Positions 29,703 through 43,272 of a stretch of 64,000 nucleotides of DNA are shown in pieces. A program made the translations under genes and the position numbers. Position 1 is the first letter of the stretch. Each line of letters starts with the position of its first letter. Below the pieces are notes generated by a model. The model saw only the letters and a program-made list of their open reading frames with translations, made no database searches and was not told the DNA's origin. Origin of the DNA: Pseudarthrobacter sp. W1I19 (GTDB lineage Bacteria > Actinomycetota > Actinomycetes > Actinomycetales > Micrococcaceae); the NCBI RefSeq assembly GCF_030817835.1, contig NZ_JAUSZR010000001.1, positions 3,596,001 through 3,660,000 on the forward strand, in the 5' to 3' direction.

Positions 29703-29764
29703 AAAGCCTCCATCCGCCGTCGCACGTTTTCCATCAGTTTATGGGCCCCTGTGCGTAACACTTC

Positions 29765-29844
29765 TGCAAGCGCTTCCAGTCCTGACCAGCGGAAATGCGA
29801 CTTACGTCCCTGCCACCCTCAAAATAAGGATGGAAGCGTTTCCA
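29765..29844 (+). promoter_or_regulatory. Two LacI-type operators upstream of the alpha-glucosidase gene
   Basis: TGCAAGCGCTTCCA (29765-29778) and TGGAAGCGTTTCCA (29831-29844) are near-palindromic with the CG centre typical of LacI/GalR operators, spaced 66 bp centre to centre. They flank the region where the promoter of the GH13 gene must lie. A LacI-family regulator is encoded directly behind that gene and is the likely ligand. Confidence 0.75.
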
Positions 29845-29870
29845 TGGACGGCCCGCCTAAGCTTGGGCCT

Positions 29871-31583
29871 ATGTCTGTCGAAACTTTGACACCCGCCGCC
29901 GCCGGTCCCCTGACCCTGATCCACGCTCCCGACAACCAGCCGGGCTGGTGGCGGTCTGCCGTGATCTACCAGGTGTACCCCCGCTCGTTCCGGGACCTCA
30001 ATGGCGACGGCGTGGGCGACCTCGCGGGCATCACCGAGGAGCTGCCCCACCTGGCGGACCTTGGCGTGGATGCCATGTGGCTGTCCCCCTTCTACCGGTC
30101 CCCGCAGCGCGACGCCGGGTACGACGTCAGCGACTACTGCGACGTGGACCCGATCTTCGGCACCCTCGGCGACTTCGACGTGATGATGGCCGAATCCCAC
30201 CGGCTGGGCCTGCGGGTCATCGTGGACCTCGTACCAAACCACTGCTCCGACCAGCATGCGCTGTTCCAGGCAGCCCTGGCCGCGCCTGCAGGCAGCCCGG
30301 AGCGGGACATGTTTATCTTCCGCGACGGAAACGGACCCGAGGGACACGAGCCGCCCAACAACTGGCAGTCCCACTTCGGCGGCCCCGCCTGGACGCGGGT
30401 AACGGGCCCGGACGGCCAGCCGGACCAGTGGTACCTCCACCTTTTCGATTCATCCCAGCCGGACTTCAACTGGGACAACCCTGCCGTACACGCTGAGTTC
30501 GAACGGATCCTCCGGTTCTGGCTGGACCGCGGCGTTTCCGGCTTCCGGGTGGACGTGGCCCACGCGCTGGTCAAGGCGCCTGGCCTCCCCGCCTGGGGCG
30601 GACGCCCCGACGGCGGAAGTTCAGACGGCTTCCCCGGCCACGAGGCGCCGATGTTCGGGCAGCCGGCAATCCACGACATCTACCGCAGCTGGCGACAGAT
30701 TCTGGACGGCTACGGCCCCGACCGGATCCTGTGCGCGGAAGCGAGCGTTGACCTTCCCCGGCTGGCGCACTGGGTTAGGCCGGACGAAATGCATCAGGCG
30801 TTCAACTTCCCGTACCTGCACGCGGGGCTGGACGTTTACCGGCTGCGCTCGGTCATCACCGATTCCCTGACGGTCCTGGATGGCGTGGGGGCTCCCAGCA
30901 CCTGGGTGCTGTCCAACCACGACGTCGTCCGGCATGCCAGCCGCTTCGGCTACAACGGGCAGGGGCCCCGCGACGGCGACGGCATCGGTCCGGCGGATCC
31001 GCAGCCTGACACCGCCCTGGGCCGGCAGCGGGCGGCGGCCGCCTCGCTTTTTATGCTGGGACTGCCCGGCGGGGCGTATGTCTACCAGGGTGAAGAGCTC
31101 GGCCTGCCGGACGGTATCGACATCCCCGAGCACCTGCGCCAGGACCCCACGTTCGCCCGTACCGGCGGGCAGCGGCTGGGCAGGGACGGCTGCCGGGTTC
31201 CGCTGCCGTGGCGCGCAGGCGAACCCCACTTCGGCTTCGGGCACGGCGAGGACCCCTGGCTGCCCCTTCCTGCCTCCTTTGAACAATGGGCGCGGGACGT
31301 ACAGGCCGGCTCACCGTCGTCGCACCTTGCTCTTTACCGGACCATGCTGGCGGTGCGCCGTGAGCTGGACCTGGGGCGGGGCTCCCTGGCATGGGCGGAG
31401 GATTGGTGCACCGGCTCATCCTTGGGGTACGTCAACGGCACTACGCTGGTGCTTATGAACCTCAACCACGAACCGCTGGAGATGCCTGCAGGGCAGGTCC
31501 TGGTCCGCAGCGTCCCCTCCGGTCCGGAAGGCCTGCTGGCGTCCGGCGAGACCGCCTGGATCAGCCTTACTTCCGCTCCCTGA
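29871..31583 (+). CDS. GH13 alpha-glucosidase
   Basis: A 570-aa glycoside hydrolase family 13 enzyme of the oligo-alpha-glucosidase type. It starts the barrel with WWRSAVIYQVYPRSF. Catalytic residues are D228 (GFRVDVAH, nucleophile), E290 (ILCAEASVD, acid/base) and D351 (WVLSNHDVVRH). No signal peptide, so it is cytoplasmic and acts on imported alpha-glucosides such as maltose or isomaltose; the linkage preference is not readable. ATG at 29871 was preferred; an upstream in-frame ATG at 29844 overlaps the LacI operator. It is followed after 2 nt by a LacI regulator. Confidence 0.9.
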   Translation: MSVETLTPAAAGPLTLIHAPDNQPGWWRSAVIYQVYPRSFRDLNGDGVGDLAGITEELPHLADLGVDAMWLSPFYRSPQRDAGYDVSDYCDVDPIFGTLGDFDVMMAESHRLGLRVIVDLVPNHCSDQHALFQAALAAPAGSPERDMFIFRDGNGPEGHEPPNNWQSHFGGPAWTRVTGPDGQPDQWYLHLFDSSQPDFNWDNPAVHAEFERILRFWLDRGVSGFRVDVAHALVKAPGLPAWGGRPDGGSSDGFPGHEAPMFGQPAIHDIYRSWRQILDGYGPDRILCAEASVDLPRLAHWVRPDEMHQAFNFPYLHAGLDVYRLRSVITDSLTVLDGVGAPSTWVLSNHDVVRHASRFGYNGQGPRDGDGIGPADPQPDTALGRQRAAAASLFMLGLPGGAYVYQGEELGLPDGIDIPEHLRQDPTFARTGGQRLGRDGCRVPLPWRAGEPHFGFGHGEDPWLPLPASFEQWARDVQAGSPSSHLALYRTMLAVRRELDLGRGSLAWAEDWCTGSSLGYVNGTTLVLMNLNHEPLEMPAGQVLVRSVPSGPEGLLASGETAWISLTSAP

Positions 31584-31585
31584 GT

Positions 31586-32626
31586 ATGGCGGGTATCAAG
31601 GACGTCGCAGACAGGGCAGGGCTGTCCATCGCCACCGTCTCGCGGGCGTTGAGCGGCAAGCCCAATGTCTCTGCGAAGAGCCGGAAGCTGGCGATGGAGG
31701 CGGCGGGGGAACTGGGGTTCGTCCCGTCCTATCACGCGGCCAGCCTTGCCTCCGGCCGGAACCACAACATCGGCCTGGTGGTCCCGTCCATTCACCGGTG
31801 GTACTTCTCCTCAGTGCTGGAGGGCGTGTCTGGGACCCTGCTGGATGCCGGCTACGACCTCACTCTGTACAAGGTGGGCGACCAGCCCGAACGCCGGCAC
31901 AGTGTGCTCAACGATTTCCTGCTCAGGAAGCGCCTGGATGCGGTCATTGCAGTAGCCCTGGTGCTGACCGACGCCGAAATCCAGCAGCTGCTGGCTGTGC
32001 ACCGCCCCATCGTGGGTATCGGTGGCACCTTGCCGGGGGCTTCCACTATCAGGATCGACGACGAACGGCTGGCGCGGATGGCCACTGATCATTTGATCCG
32101 GCTTGGCCACACCCGGATAGGCCATGTCACCGGCGACGCAGCGCTGAACCAGGACTTCAAGCTGCCCGGCATCCGTCAGGGCGGATACCAAAAGGCCATG
32201 GCGGCAGCTGCCTTGGAAATCCGGCCTGAGTGGCAGATCAGCGCTGACTTCACAGTCCAGGGCGCCTACGCGGCGGCACGTCGGCTGCTGGGCGGTGCCA
32301 CGGAGCGGCCCACCGCGATTTTTGCAGCCTCCGACGAAATGGCGGTGGGTACGATTCTTGCGGCCCGGGACTTTGGATTGCAGGTTCCCCGGGATCTCTC
32401 AGTGGTGGGCATGGATGGACACGAGCTGGGCGAGACGTTCGGCCTGACCACCGTGGACCAGGATCCCCGCAGGCAGGGAGTCCTGGCGGCCGCCACTGCG
32501 CTGCAGTTGCTTGAGGTTGGCCCGAACGGCTCCGATGATGGATCAGTGCCACCGGCAGCTGACCAGGAGTTCCCGACCGAGTTTGTCATCAGGACGAGTA
32601 CAGCTGTGCCTCCGGCCGGCCCTTAG
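31586..32626 (+). CDS. LacI-family transcriptional regulator
   Basis: A 346-aa LacI/GalR regulator. The N-terminal helix-turn-helix is GIKDVADRAGLSIATVSRAL (from residue 3), the hinge is FVPSYHAASLASGRNHNIGL, and a periplasmic-binding-like sugar domain follows (GLVVPSIHRWYFSSVLEG ... AIFAASDEMAVG). It begins 2 nt after the alpha-glucosidase stop and should be co-transcribed, so with the two operators upstream it forms an autoregulated sugar switch (inference). Its stop overlaps the stop of the next, convergent gene (TTAG). Confidence 0.93.
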   Translation: MAGIKDVADRAGLSIATVSRALSGKPNVSAKSRKLAMEAAGELGFVPSYHAASLASGRNHNIGLVVPSIHRWYFSSVLEGVSGTLLDAGYDLTLYKVGDQPERRHSVLNDFLLRKRLDAVIAVALVLTDAEIQQLLAVHRPIVGIGGTLPGASTIRIDDERLARMATDHLIRLGHTRIGHVTGDAALNQDFKLPGIRQGGYQKAMAAAALEIRPEWQISADFTVQGAYAAARRLLGGATERPTAIFAASDEMAVGTILAARDFGLQVPRDLSVVGMDGHELGETFGLTTVDQDPRRQGVLAAATALQLLEVGPNGSDDGSVPPAADQEFPTEFVIRTSTAVPPAGP

Positions 32627-33153
32627 CCGTCCTGGTTCCCGCTGGTGTCTGAAACTCCTTCTTCGGGAGCGCCCATGAACCGGGCATACCTGGCAAGGAT
32701 GTCCGGCCAGGCCTCAGCGTACCGCTTGCGCTCCGCCGAGGGGTCCTCGGCCCCTTCCCAGCCTTCGTGGAACACCCGCACCTCGGTGCCTTCCCCTACC
32801 GCCCTGAAGGCCACCCGAAGCTCGGTGGACCAGAGCGCTGTGGATCCCGGGTGCCAGGTGGCATGGAAGGACAAAGGCGGCTGCCAGTCATCAAGCGTTC
32901 CCCAGATGCTGGTCCGGCCGTCATCAGCTGTTTCGAGGATCAGGTTCTCCTCGAACTCAACATAGGAGCCGGCGCCGTAGACGCCGAATGATTCCAGCGG
33001 CCACCACAGGTGCGTATGGTCGGTAAAGCCGGCGAAGGCGTGGGCCACGGTGCCCGGAACGGTGATGGTGTTGACCACCGGTTCCAGGAGCTCAAGGGCC
33101 GGCTGGTCATCGCTTCCAAACGGCTCGGCGCCGTGGCTGAAGAGGCTGTTCAT
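32623..33153 (-). CDS. SRPBCC-fold (AHSA1-like) protein
   Basis: A 176-aa protein with the START/AHSA1-like pattern: VVNTITVPGTVAHAFAGFTD at the start of the fold, WWPLESFGVY, LSFHATWHPG and a C-terminal helix WPDILARYARFMG. These small domains bind hydrophobic ligands, and many are of unknown role. ATG at 33153 was preferred over a TTG 9 nt upstream. It is convergent with the LacI gene, the two stop codons sharing TTAG. Confidence 0.82.
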   Translation of the reverse strand: MNSLFSHGAEPFGSDDQPALELLEPVVNTITVPGTVAHAFAGFTDHTHLWWPLESFGVYGAGSYVEFEENLILETADDGRTSIWGTLDDWQPPLSFHATWHPGSTALWSTELRVAFRAVGEGTEVRVFHEGWEGAEDPSAERKRYAEAWPDILARYARFMGAPEEGVSDTSGNQDG

Positions 33154-33185
33154 GGTGCCCAACTCTACCCGTGCAGCCCTCCCCG

Positions 33186-33448
33186 CAACGCGCCCACTAC
33201 CTGCTCGCTGCTGTATCCCAACGCGCCATCATGTCCTGCGGCTCTTCTTCCAACGCGCCATCACCTCCTGCGACTTTCCTTACAACGCCCTGTCGGCTCC
33301 TCCGGCGAAGTGATGGCTGAGTTGCGCAAGAGGTGATCAGGGGTTGCCTGATGTACTGCCGGAGGTGATGGAGGGTTTTTCGAATCCTGTGCGGGAGGTG
33401 ATGGGGCGTCCGCCGGTTCAGTGCAGGACGTGATGGGGCGTTGCGGTA
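33186..33448. repeat. Inverted array of four plus four degenerate 32-33 bp units
   Basis: Left arm: four units beginning AACGCGCC(C/A)... at 33187, 33220, 33252 and 33284 (steps 33, 32, 32). The best copies read AACGCGCCATCACCTCCTGC and AACGCGCCATCATGTCCTGC. Right arm: four inverse units with the core AGGTGAT or ACGTGATGG starting at 33331, 33363, 33396 and 33428 (steps 32, 33, 32). The best is GCAGGACGTGATGGGGCGTT. About 20 bp of each unit is conserved and about 12 bp varies. No coding frame is convincing. It lies between the rrn terminator and the SRPBCC gene. Confidence 0.75.
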
Positions 33449-33522
33449 TCAGTTATCGTCGTTTTGAAGGCCGGGTGGGGACTGTATCTGATAGCTCAGC
33501 GGGTTTTGGTGGTTAAAGCAGA

Positions 33523-33555
33523 GTAGGGCCCTGACGTCTCTTGTCAGGGCCCTAC
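33523..33555 (-). terminator. rrn operon terminator
   Basis: Perfect 13-bp stem GTAGGGCCCTGAC / GTCAGGGCCCTAC with a 7-nt loop, 14 nt beyond the 5S 3' end in the direction of transcription. Confidence 0.8.
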
Positions 33556-33568
33556 TTCTTCAATTTAT

Positions 33569-33687
33569 GTCCGGCGGTGACCTACTCTCCCACACCCTCC
33601 CGGGTGCAGTACCATCGGCGCTGTGGGTCTTAGCTTCCGGGTTCGGAATGGGACCGGGCGTTTCCCCCACGCTATGACCGCCGTAAC
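33569..33687 (-). rRNA. rrf: 5S ribosomal RNA
   Basis: Minus strand starts GTTACGGCGGTCATAGCGTG and ends GTCACCGCCGGACA, the two halves forming the terminal helix. The internal CCCATTCCGAACCCGGAAGC and GAGAGTAGGTC blocks are universal 5S signatures. About 119 nt. Ends are approximate to 1-3 nt. Confidence 0.97.
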
Positions 33688-33829
33688 CCTTCTACCCGTT
33701 CCCCCAGGGCTTTGCGCCGTGGTGGGTGGGAAATCTTGTGGTTACAACATGCTCTCCTTGTTAGGCAGAGCTGTGGTGTTGTTATGTAGTTTTGTGTTTT
33801 TGTTCCCTGGCAACAAACGTGTTTGGTTT

Positions 33830-33859
33830 GTTGTTTGGGAACCACATAGTGGACGCAAG
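33830..33859 (-). ncRNA. 3' arm of the pre-23S processing stalk
   Basis: The 30 nt here are nearly the exact reverse complement of 37184-37213 on the other side of 23S. In the transcript, GTTGTTTGAGAACTACATAG (5' arm) pairs with CTATGTGGTTCCCAAACAAC (3' arm), allowing G-U and one or two mismatches. This is the usual RNase III substrate that frees 23S. Confidence 0.8.
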
Positions 33860-33928
33860 CAGTCTTGTTTATCTTTTTACCCGCCCCGGGTGCAAACGCT
33901 TTTGAATCCGTTTGCGGGGTGGGTGTGT

Positions 33929-39091
<5,163 letters not shown>

Positions 39092-39333
39092 GTAAAACAA
39101 AAACGAACACAACCAAGAAACCACGGGAAAACGCGGAAACCAGGCTGCAAAATTTGAAACCAGCTGTAAAAACCAGACCCACCCACAGGGGCGGACAAGC
39201 CCGGTCAATTCAACCAATCACTAAAACAATTGGTATCAACAAACTTGGCACACTATTGAGTTCTCAAACAACAGACACACCCGGCACCACCACAACATCT
39301 ACCAGTCGAGGATCGCTCCGGAGCAACTTTTCA

Positions 39334-39362
39334 AACTTACCGGCTGGCTTCTCACTTGTCAA
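39334..39362 (-). promoter_or_regulatory. rrn promoter (proximal)
   Basis: TTGACA (39362-39357) and TAAGTT (39339-39334) with a 17-nt spacer; perfect -35. Expected start near 39327, about 235 nt before 16S. Confidence 0.8.
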
Positions 39363-39442
39363 ACCGGCGTCCGCAACCCTGATTGCCGTGAGGCTTGAGT
39401 TTCGGTTTTTCCGGCTGACTCTGTGGACCAGCGCGGAAATAA

Positions 39443-39472
39443 ACTCTACCACCACTCTGCCGGGATGGCCAA
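39443..39472 (-). promoter_or_regulatory. rrn promoter (distal)
   Basis: TTGGCC (39472-39467) and TAGAGT (39448-39443) with an 18-nt spacer. A weaker match than the proximal promoter. Confidence 0.5.
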
Positions 39473-39516
39473 CCGGGCCTGCCCGGCATACAAGGCAGCG
39501 CGGGCCCCCGGCCACG

Positions 39517-39546
39517 AAAAAGCCCGGAACCACGAGGATTCCGGGC
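39517..39546 (-). terminator. Terminator of the glgE-treS-glgB operon
   Basis: Stem GCCCGGAA / TTCCGGGC with a 9-nt loop, followed by TTTTTC on the minus strand, 27 nt after the glgB stop. Confidence 0.88.
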
Positions 39547-39572
39547 CGTTCGTCAACACTTGGAACCAAGGG

Positions 39573-42500
39573 TCAGCCAGCGGCTGATGTACCCGGCTTG
39601 AAGTAGGCAGCACCAAGCGGCGGCAAGGTGACGCTCAGGGTGGCCGGCTGTCCGTCCTGCCCTTCCCCGGTGGCCTTCAGTTCTCCGTTGTTGAGCACCC
39701 CGGATCCTCCGTAAGTGGTGGAGTCGGTGTTGAGCACCTCGGTCCAGACACCTGCCTCCGGCACTCCCAGCGTGTAGCCGGCATGCGGCGCGCCAGAGAA
39801 GTTGATGGCGCACACCAGGGGGTTGCCCTCCTTGTCCCACCGGATGAACGAGAGAACGTTGCGGTCCGCGTCTCCCCCGTTGATCCACTGGAAGCCCCCC
39901 GGTTCGTTGTCCCGGGTGTAGAGCGCGGGAGTGGACGCGTAGAGCTCGTTGAGGTCCTTGGTCAGCAGCTGGATTCCCTTGTGGGCCGGAATGTCCGCAA
40001 GCCACCAGTCGAGGCCGTGCTGTTCAGACCATTCCGCTTCCTGGCCGAATTCCGTGCCCATAAAGATGAGCTGCTTGCCCGGGTGGGCCCACTGGTATGC
40101 CAGGAAGGCGCGCAGGTTGGCCAGCTGCTGCCAACGGTCGCCGGGCATCTTCCGGAGCATGGAGCCCTTGCCGTGCACTACCTCATCGTGGCTGATGGGC
40201 AGCAGGAAGTTCTCGGTGAAGGCATATACAAGGGAGAACGTGACCGTGCCGTGGTGCCACTTGCGGTTGACCGGATCCTCGGAGGCGTACTTGAGGGAAT
40301 CGTGCATCCAGCCCATGTTCCACTTCAGGCCAAAGCCCAGCCCGCCGTGGCTGGTGGGGGCAGTGACGCCCGGGAATGCAGTGGATTCCTCTGCAATCAT
40401 GACGGCCCCGGGGTGCGTCTTGTACACAGTGGCGTTGACTTCCTGCAGGAAGGAAATGGCTTCCAGGTTCTCCCGGCCGCCGAAACGGTTGGGCCGCCAC
40501 TGGCCCTCCTCGCGGGAGTAGTCCAGGTAGAGCATGGATGCTACGGCGTCCACCCGCAGGCCGTCGATGTGGAACTCTTCCAGCCAGTACAGGGCATTGG
40601 CCACAAGGAAGTTGCGCACCTCTGTCCGGCCGAAATCAAAGATCAACGTCCCCCAGTCCGGGTGCTCACCCAAAGCCGGATCGGAGTGCTCATAGAGGGG
40701 CTCGCCGTCGAACTGGGCCAGAGCCCATGCGTCCTTGGGGAAGTGTGCCGGCACCCAGTCCAGCAGGACACCGATTCCGGCCTGGTGGAGTGCGTCCACC
40801 AGGTACCGGAATTCGTCCGGATGGCCGAACCGGGAGGTGGGGGCGAAGTACGAGGTGACCTGGTAGCCCCAGGAACCACCGAAGGGATGCTCCGCCACGG
40901 GCATGAATTCCACATGGGTGAAGCCAAGCCACTTGACGTAGTCCACCAGCTCTTTGGCCAGTTCCTTGTAGCCGAGCCCCAGCCGCCAGGAACCGAGGTG
41001 GACTTCGTAGACGCTCATGGCCGAGTTTTGCGGATCCCGCTGGGCCCGGGCTTCCATCCATTCGTCGTCCTTGAAGGCGTACGAGGGCTCCACAACACGG
41101 GAGGCGGTCAGCGGCGGGACCTCGGTTCCGAACGCGAGCGGGTCGGCCTTTTCCACCCAGTGGCCGGACCGGGTGCGGATCTCGAACTTGTAGCATGCAC
41201 CGGCTGTGACACCGGGAATGAAGATTTCCCAGACACCGGATGAGCCCAGGGAGCGGAGCGAATTCTCGCGGCCGTCCCAGCCGTTGAAGTCTCCCTTGAT
41301 CCGCACGGCCTGCGCGTTGGGTGCCCAAACGGCAAAGGAAACACCGTCTACGTCGCCGAGGGAGGACTTGTAGTGCTGGACGTGCGCACCAAGCACCTGC
41401 CAGAGCTTCTCATGCCGGCCCTCGCCGATAAGGTGCAGGTCAACTTCACCCACGGTGGGCAGGTAGCGGTACGGCTCGTCCACGATGACGGGTTCGGCGC
41501 CCGCATACGTGACGGCAAGGCGGTAGTCCGGGACGTGGCCTTGCTGCAGGGGCTCCATCACGGCTACCCACACGCCATGGGCTTCATGCTCCATGGGAAC
41601 CTCGCCCGCGGCCGTGATCACGGTGACGGACTCGGCCAGATGCTTCACGGTGCGGATGGTGACGTGGCCGTAGTCGTCCAGGTGCGCCCCGAGGACGGAA
41701 TGGGGGGCGTGGTGTTCGCCGTTCGCGATCTTGCCCAAGATGCCTGCATCCACATGCAGCGGCACCCCGGGATGGTCGGTTCGTGCTGAGCCTGTCATTT
41801 CGTTACCTTCCGATGCTGCGCCGGTCTGTTGGATGGCGCCGTTACCGCTGAGGAGCCGCCTGGCGGCGTTCACGGGGATCGCCAGCCAGTCGGGCCTGTT
41901 ACGCATTTCATAAACTACTTCGTACAGCGCCTTGTCCAGCCACAATGCCACAAAGAGGGGCGCGTCCTTGTCCACCGTGCCCGGCGTAACCTCCGCGTAG
42001 CCGGCAAGGAAGGCATCGGCGCAGTCGTCAACCCAGGAGGCGGGCACCTGCGCGCCCTCCTGCTCGCGCTGGGCGGCCCCCGCCGCGTAGTCGAAGGACC
42101 GGAGCATTCCCACCACGTCGCGGAGGGGAACGTCGGGAACGTTGCGTTCGGCGATGGGACGCAGCGGTTCGCCTTCGAAGTCGAGGATGGCCCAGCGTGG
42201 CGCCGCCCCCGCCTGCCCCGGAACCTGGAGGATCTGGCCGAGGTGGAGGTCCCCGTGGATCCGCTGCAGCGGACCGGCAGGGACGCCGTCGAGCCCCTCC
42301 AGCAAGGCGTCCAATGCCGTGCCATAGGGCCCGACGGCGGAGGCGGCTTCGGCCCACGCCTGCCGGACGCGCTGGGCTACTGCCGGCGCGATCACCTTAC
42401 CGGGCTCAGCCTCCTCGGATTGTCCGAGTGCTTCGGCGAGCCGGCGGTGGACGGTTGCCGTGGCGGCTCCGAGAGCGCGCGCCTCCGCCGTAAAGTCCGT

Positions 42501-43271
42501 TCCGGACCGCGCCGCATCAACAGCCAGGCGCCAGGCATCGAGCCCGCCGGCCAGGAACTCGTGCGCAACCGCCAACTCCCCCTCCGCATGCCTTGAACCC
42601 GCAGCAGTGCCGTTAGGGGAAGGAAGACCTTGGGCCAACCACTCGCCGCGGACCCAGCCGAGGGTGGCTGGAACTTCAGCTGTACCCGCGGAAGTGAGGG
42701 CGGCACCCACTTCAACTTCGGGATTGGTTCCTTCCGAGAGGACACGAAAGAACTTCACGATGGCGGCTGATTCGCCGTCGTCCACGATCACCGAACTGTT
42801 GGACTGCTCTCCAGACAGCACTTTGACCACGCCGCGCGCCGTGGGCAGCCTGGGCCCTCCCGGGGTACGGAACCCGGCGGCGGTGCCGCTGGGCGCCTTC
42901 TCCCCGCCGCGCATGAGTTCAAGCCAGGCACCCACAAAGTCCGGGTCGTGCACTGCGTCATAGACCCATGGCCTGGAAGGATCAGTGCCGGCGGCCTCGC
43001 CGATCAGCGCCCGCTCCATGCCCGCGGCCGGTGCGGGCCGGAAGCTCAGGGGGACCTGCACCACTTCGGTGCGCCGGCCGCCGTCGGCTCCCTTGGTGGT
43101 GACTTTCAGGAGGAACACCGCCAGCGCGGCGTGGCCGGTGGGATCTTCCAGCCCCAGGCTGCCTGCCTGTGCTACCTCGAATCCGGGGGTTTTGACGGGG
43201 AACCAGCGTTGCCTCGGAAGCCATTCCTGAAGCAGCGCGGTCAGGGCGGGGGTAAGGATGGGCTGGTTCAT
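39573..43271 (-). CDS. glgB: Maltokinase-branching enzyme fusion (Mak-GlgB)
   Basis: A 1,232-aa bifunctional protein. Residues 1-485 are a maltokinase (Pep2/Mak): LQEWLPRQRWFPVK cap, VLSGEQSNSSVIV, the kinase loop RIHGDLHLGQIL (337-348) and ILDFEGEPLRP (362-372). It phosphorylates maltose to maltose-1-phosphate. Residues from about 492 are a GH13 glycogen branching enzyme with D908 (GLRVDAVASM), E961 (MIAEESTAFPG) and D1029 (LLPISHDEVVHGKGS). The frame is continuous. At the junction an ATG (41798) is preceded by GGAAGG at 7-nt spacing, so a separate 741-aa GlgB may also be made. ATG at 43271 lies 1 nt after the treS stop; TTG at 43283 is the alternative. Confidence 0.93.
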   Translation of the reverse strand: MNQPILTPALTALLQEWLPRQRWFPVKTPGFEVAQAGSLGLEDPTGHAALAVFLLKVTTKGADGGRRTEVVQVPLSFRPAPAAGMERALIGEAAGTDPSRPWVYDAVHDPDFVGAWLELMRGGEKAPSGTAAGFRTPGGPRLPTARGVVKVLSGEQSNSSVIVDDGESAAIVKFFRVLSEGTNPEVEVGAALTSAGTAEVPATLGWVRGEWLAQGLPSPNGTAAGSRHAEGELAVAHEFLAGGLDAWRLAVDAARSGTDFTAEARALGAATATVHRRLAEALGQSEEAEPGKVIAPAVAQRVRQAWAEAASAVGPYGTALDALLEGLDGVPAGPLQRIHGDLHLGQILQVPGQAGAAPRWAILDFEGEPLRPIAERNVPDVPLRDVVGMLRSFDYAAGAAQREQEGAQVPASWVDDCADAFLAGYAEVTPGTVDKDAPLFVALWLDKALYEVVYEMRNRPDWLAIPVNAARRLLSGNGAIQQTGAASEGNEMTGSARTDHPGVPLHVDAGILGKIANGEHHAPHSVLGAHLDDYGHVTIRTVKHLAESVTVITAAGEVPMEHEAHGVWVAVMEPLQQGHVPDYRLAVTYAGAEPVIVDEPYRYLPTVGEVDLHLIGEGRHEKLWQVLGAHVQHYKSSLGDVDGVSFAVWAPNAQAVRIKGDFNGWDGRENSLRSLGSSGVWEIFIPGVTAGACYKFEIRTRSGHWVEKADPLAFGTEVPPLTASRVVEPSYAFKDDEWMEARAQRDPQNSAMSVYEVHLGSWRLGLGYKELAKELVDYVKWLGFTHVEFMPVAEHPFGGSWGYQVTSYFAPTSRFGHPDEFRYLVDALHQAGIGVLLDWVPAHFPKDAWALAQFDGEPLYEHSDPALGEHPDWGTLIFDFGRTEVRNFLVANALYWLEEFHIDGLRVDAVASMLYLDYSREEGQWRPNRFGGRENLEAISFLQEVNATVYKTHPGAVMIAEESTAFPGVTAPTSHGGLGFGLKWNMGWMHDSLKYASEDPVNRKWHHGTVTFSLVYAFTENFLLPISHDEVVHGKGSMLRKMPGDRWQQLANLRAFLAYQWAHPGKQLIFMGTEFGQEAEWSEQHGLDWWLADIPAHKGIQLLTKDLNELYASTPALYTRDNEPGGFQWINGGDADRNVLSFIRWDKEGNPLVCAINFSGAPHAGYTLGVPEAGVWTEVLNTDSTTYGGSGVLNNGELKATGEGQDGQPATLSVTLPPLGAAYFKPGTSAAG

Positions 43272-43272
43272 G

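Larger units (their letters stand above)
39092..39572 (-). other. rrn leader and promoter region
   Basis: 481 nt between glgB and 16S. It contains the glgB terminator (39517-39546), two rrn promoters (39443-39472 and 39334-39362) and the 5' arm of the pre-16S stalk (39245-39273, GTTGTTTGAGAACTCAATAG), which also resembles the actinobacterial antitermination leader. No gene is seen. Confidence 0.75.

Noticed and set aside
28455..29870. Extended N-terminus of the alpha-glucosidase frame
   Set aside because: Antisense to the GlcD-type oxidase; GH13 similarity begins after 29871.
33186..33448. CRISPR array
   Set aside because: Units are degenerate, invert orientation halfway and have only about 12 bp between conserved cores; no cas genes are near.
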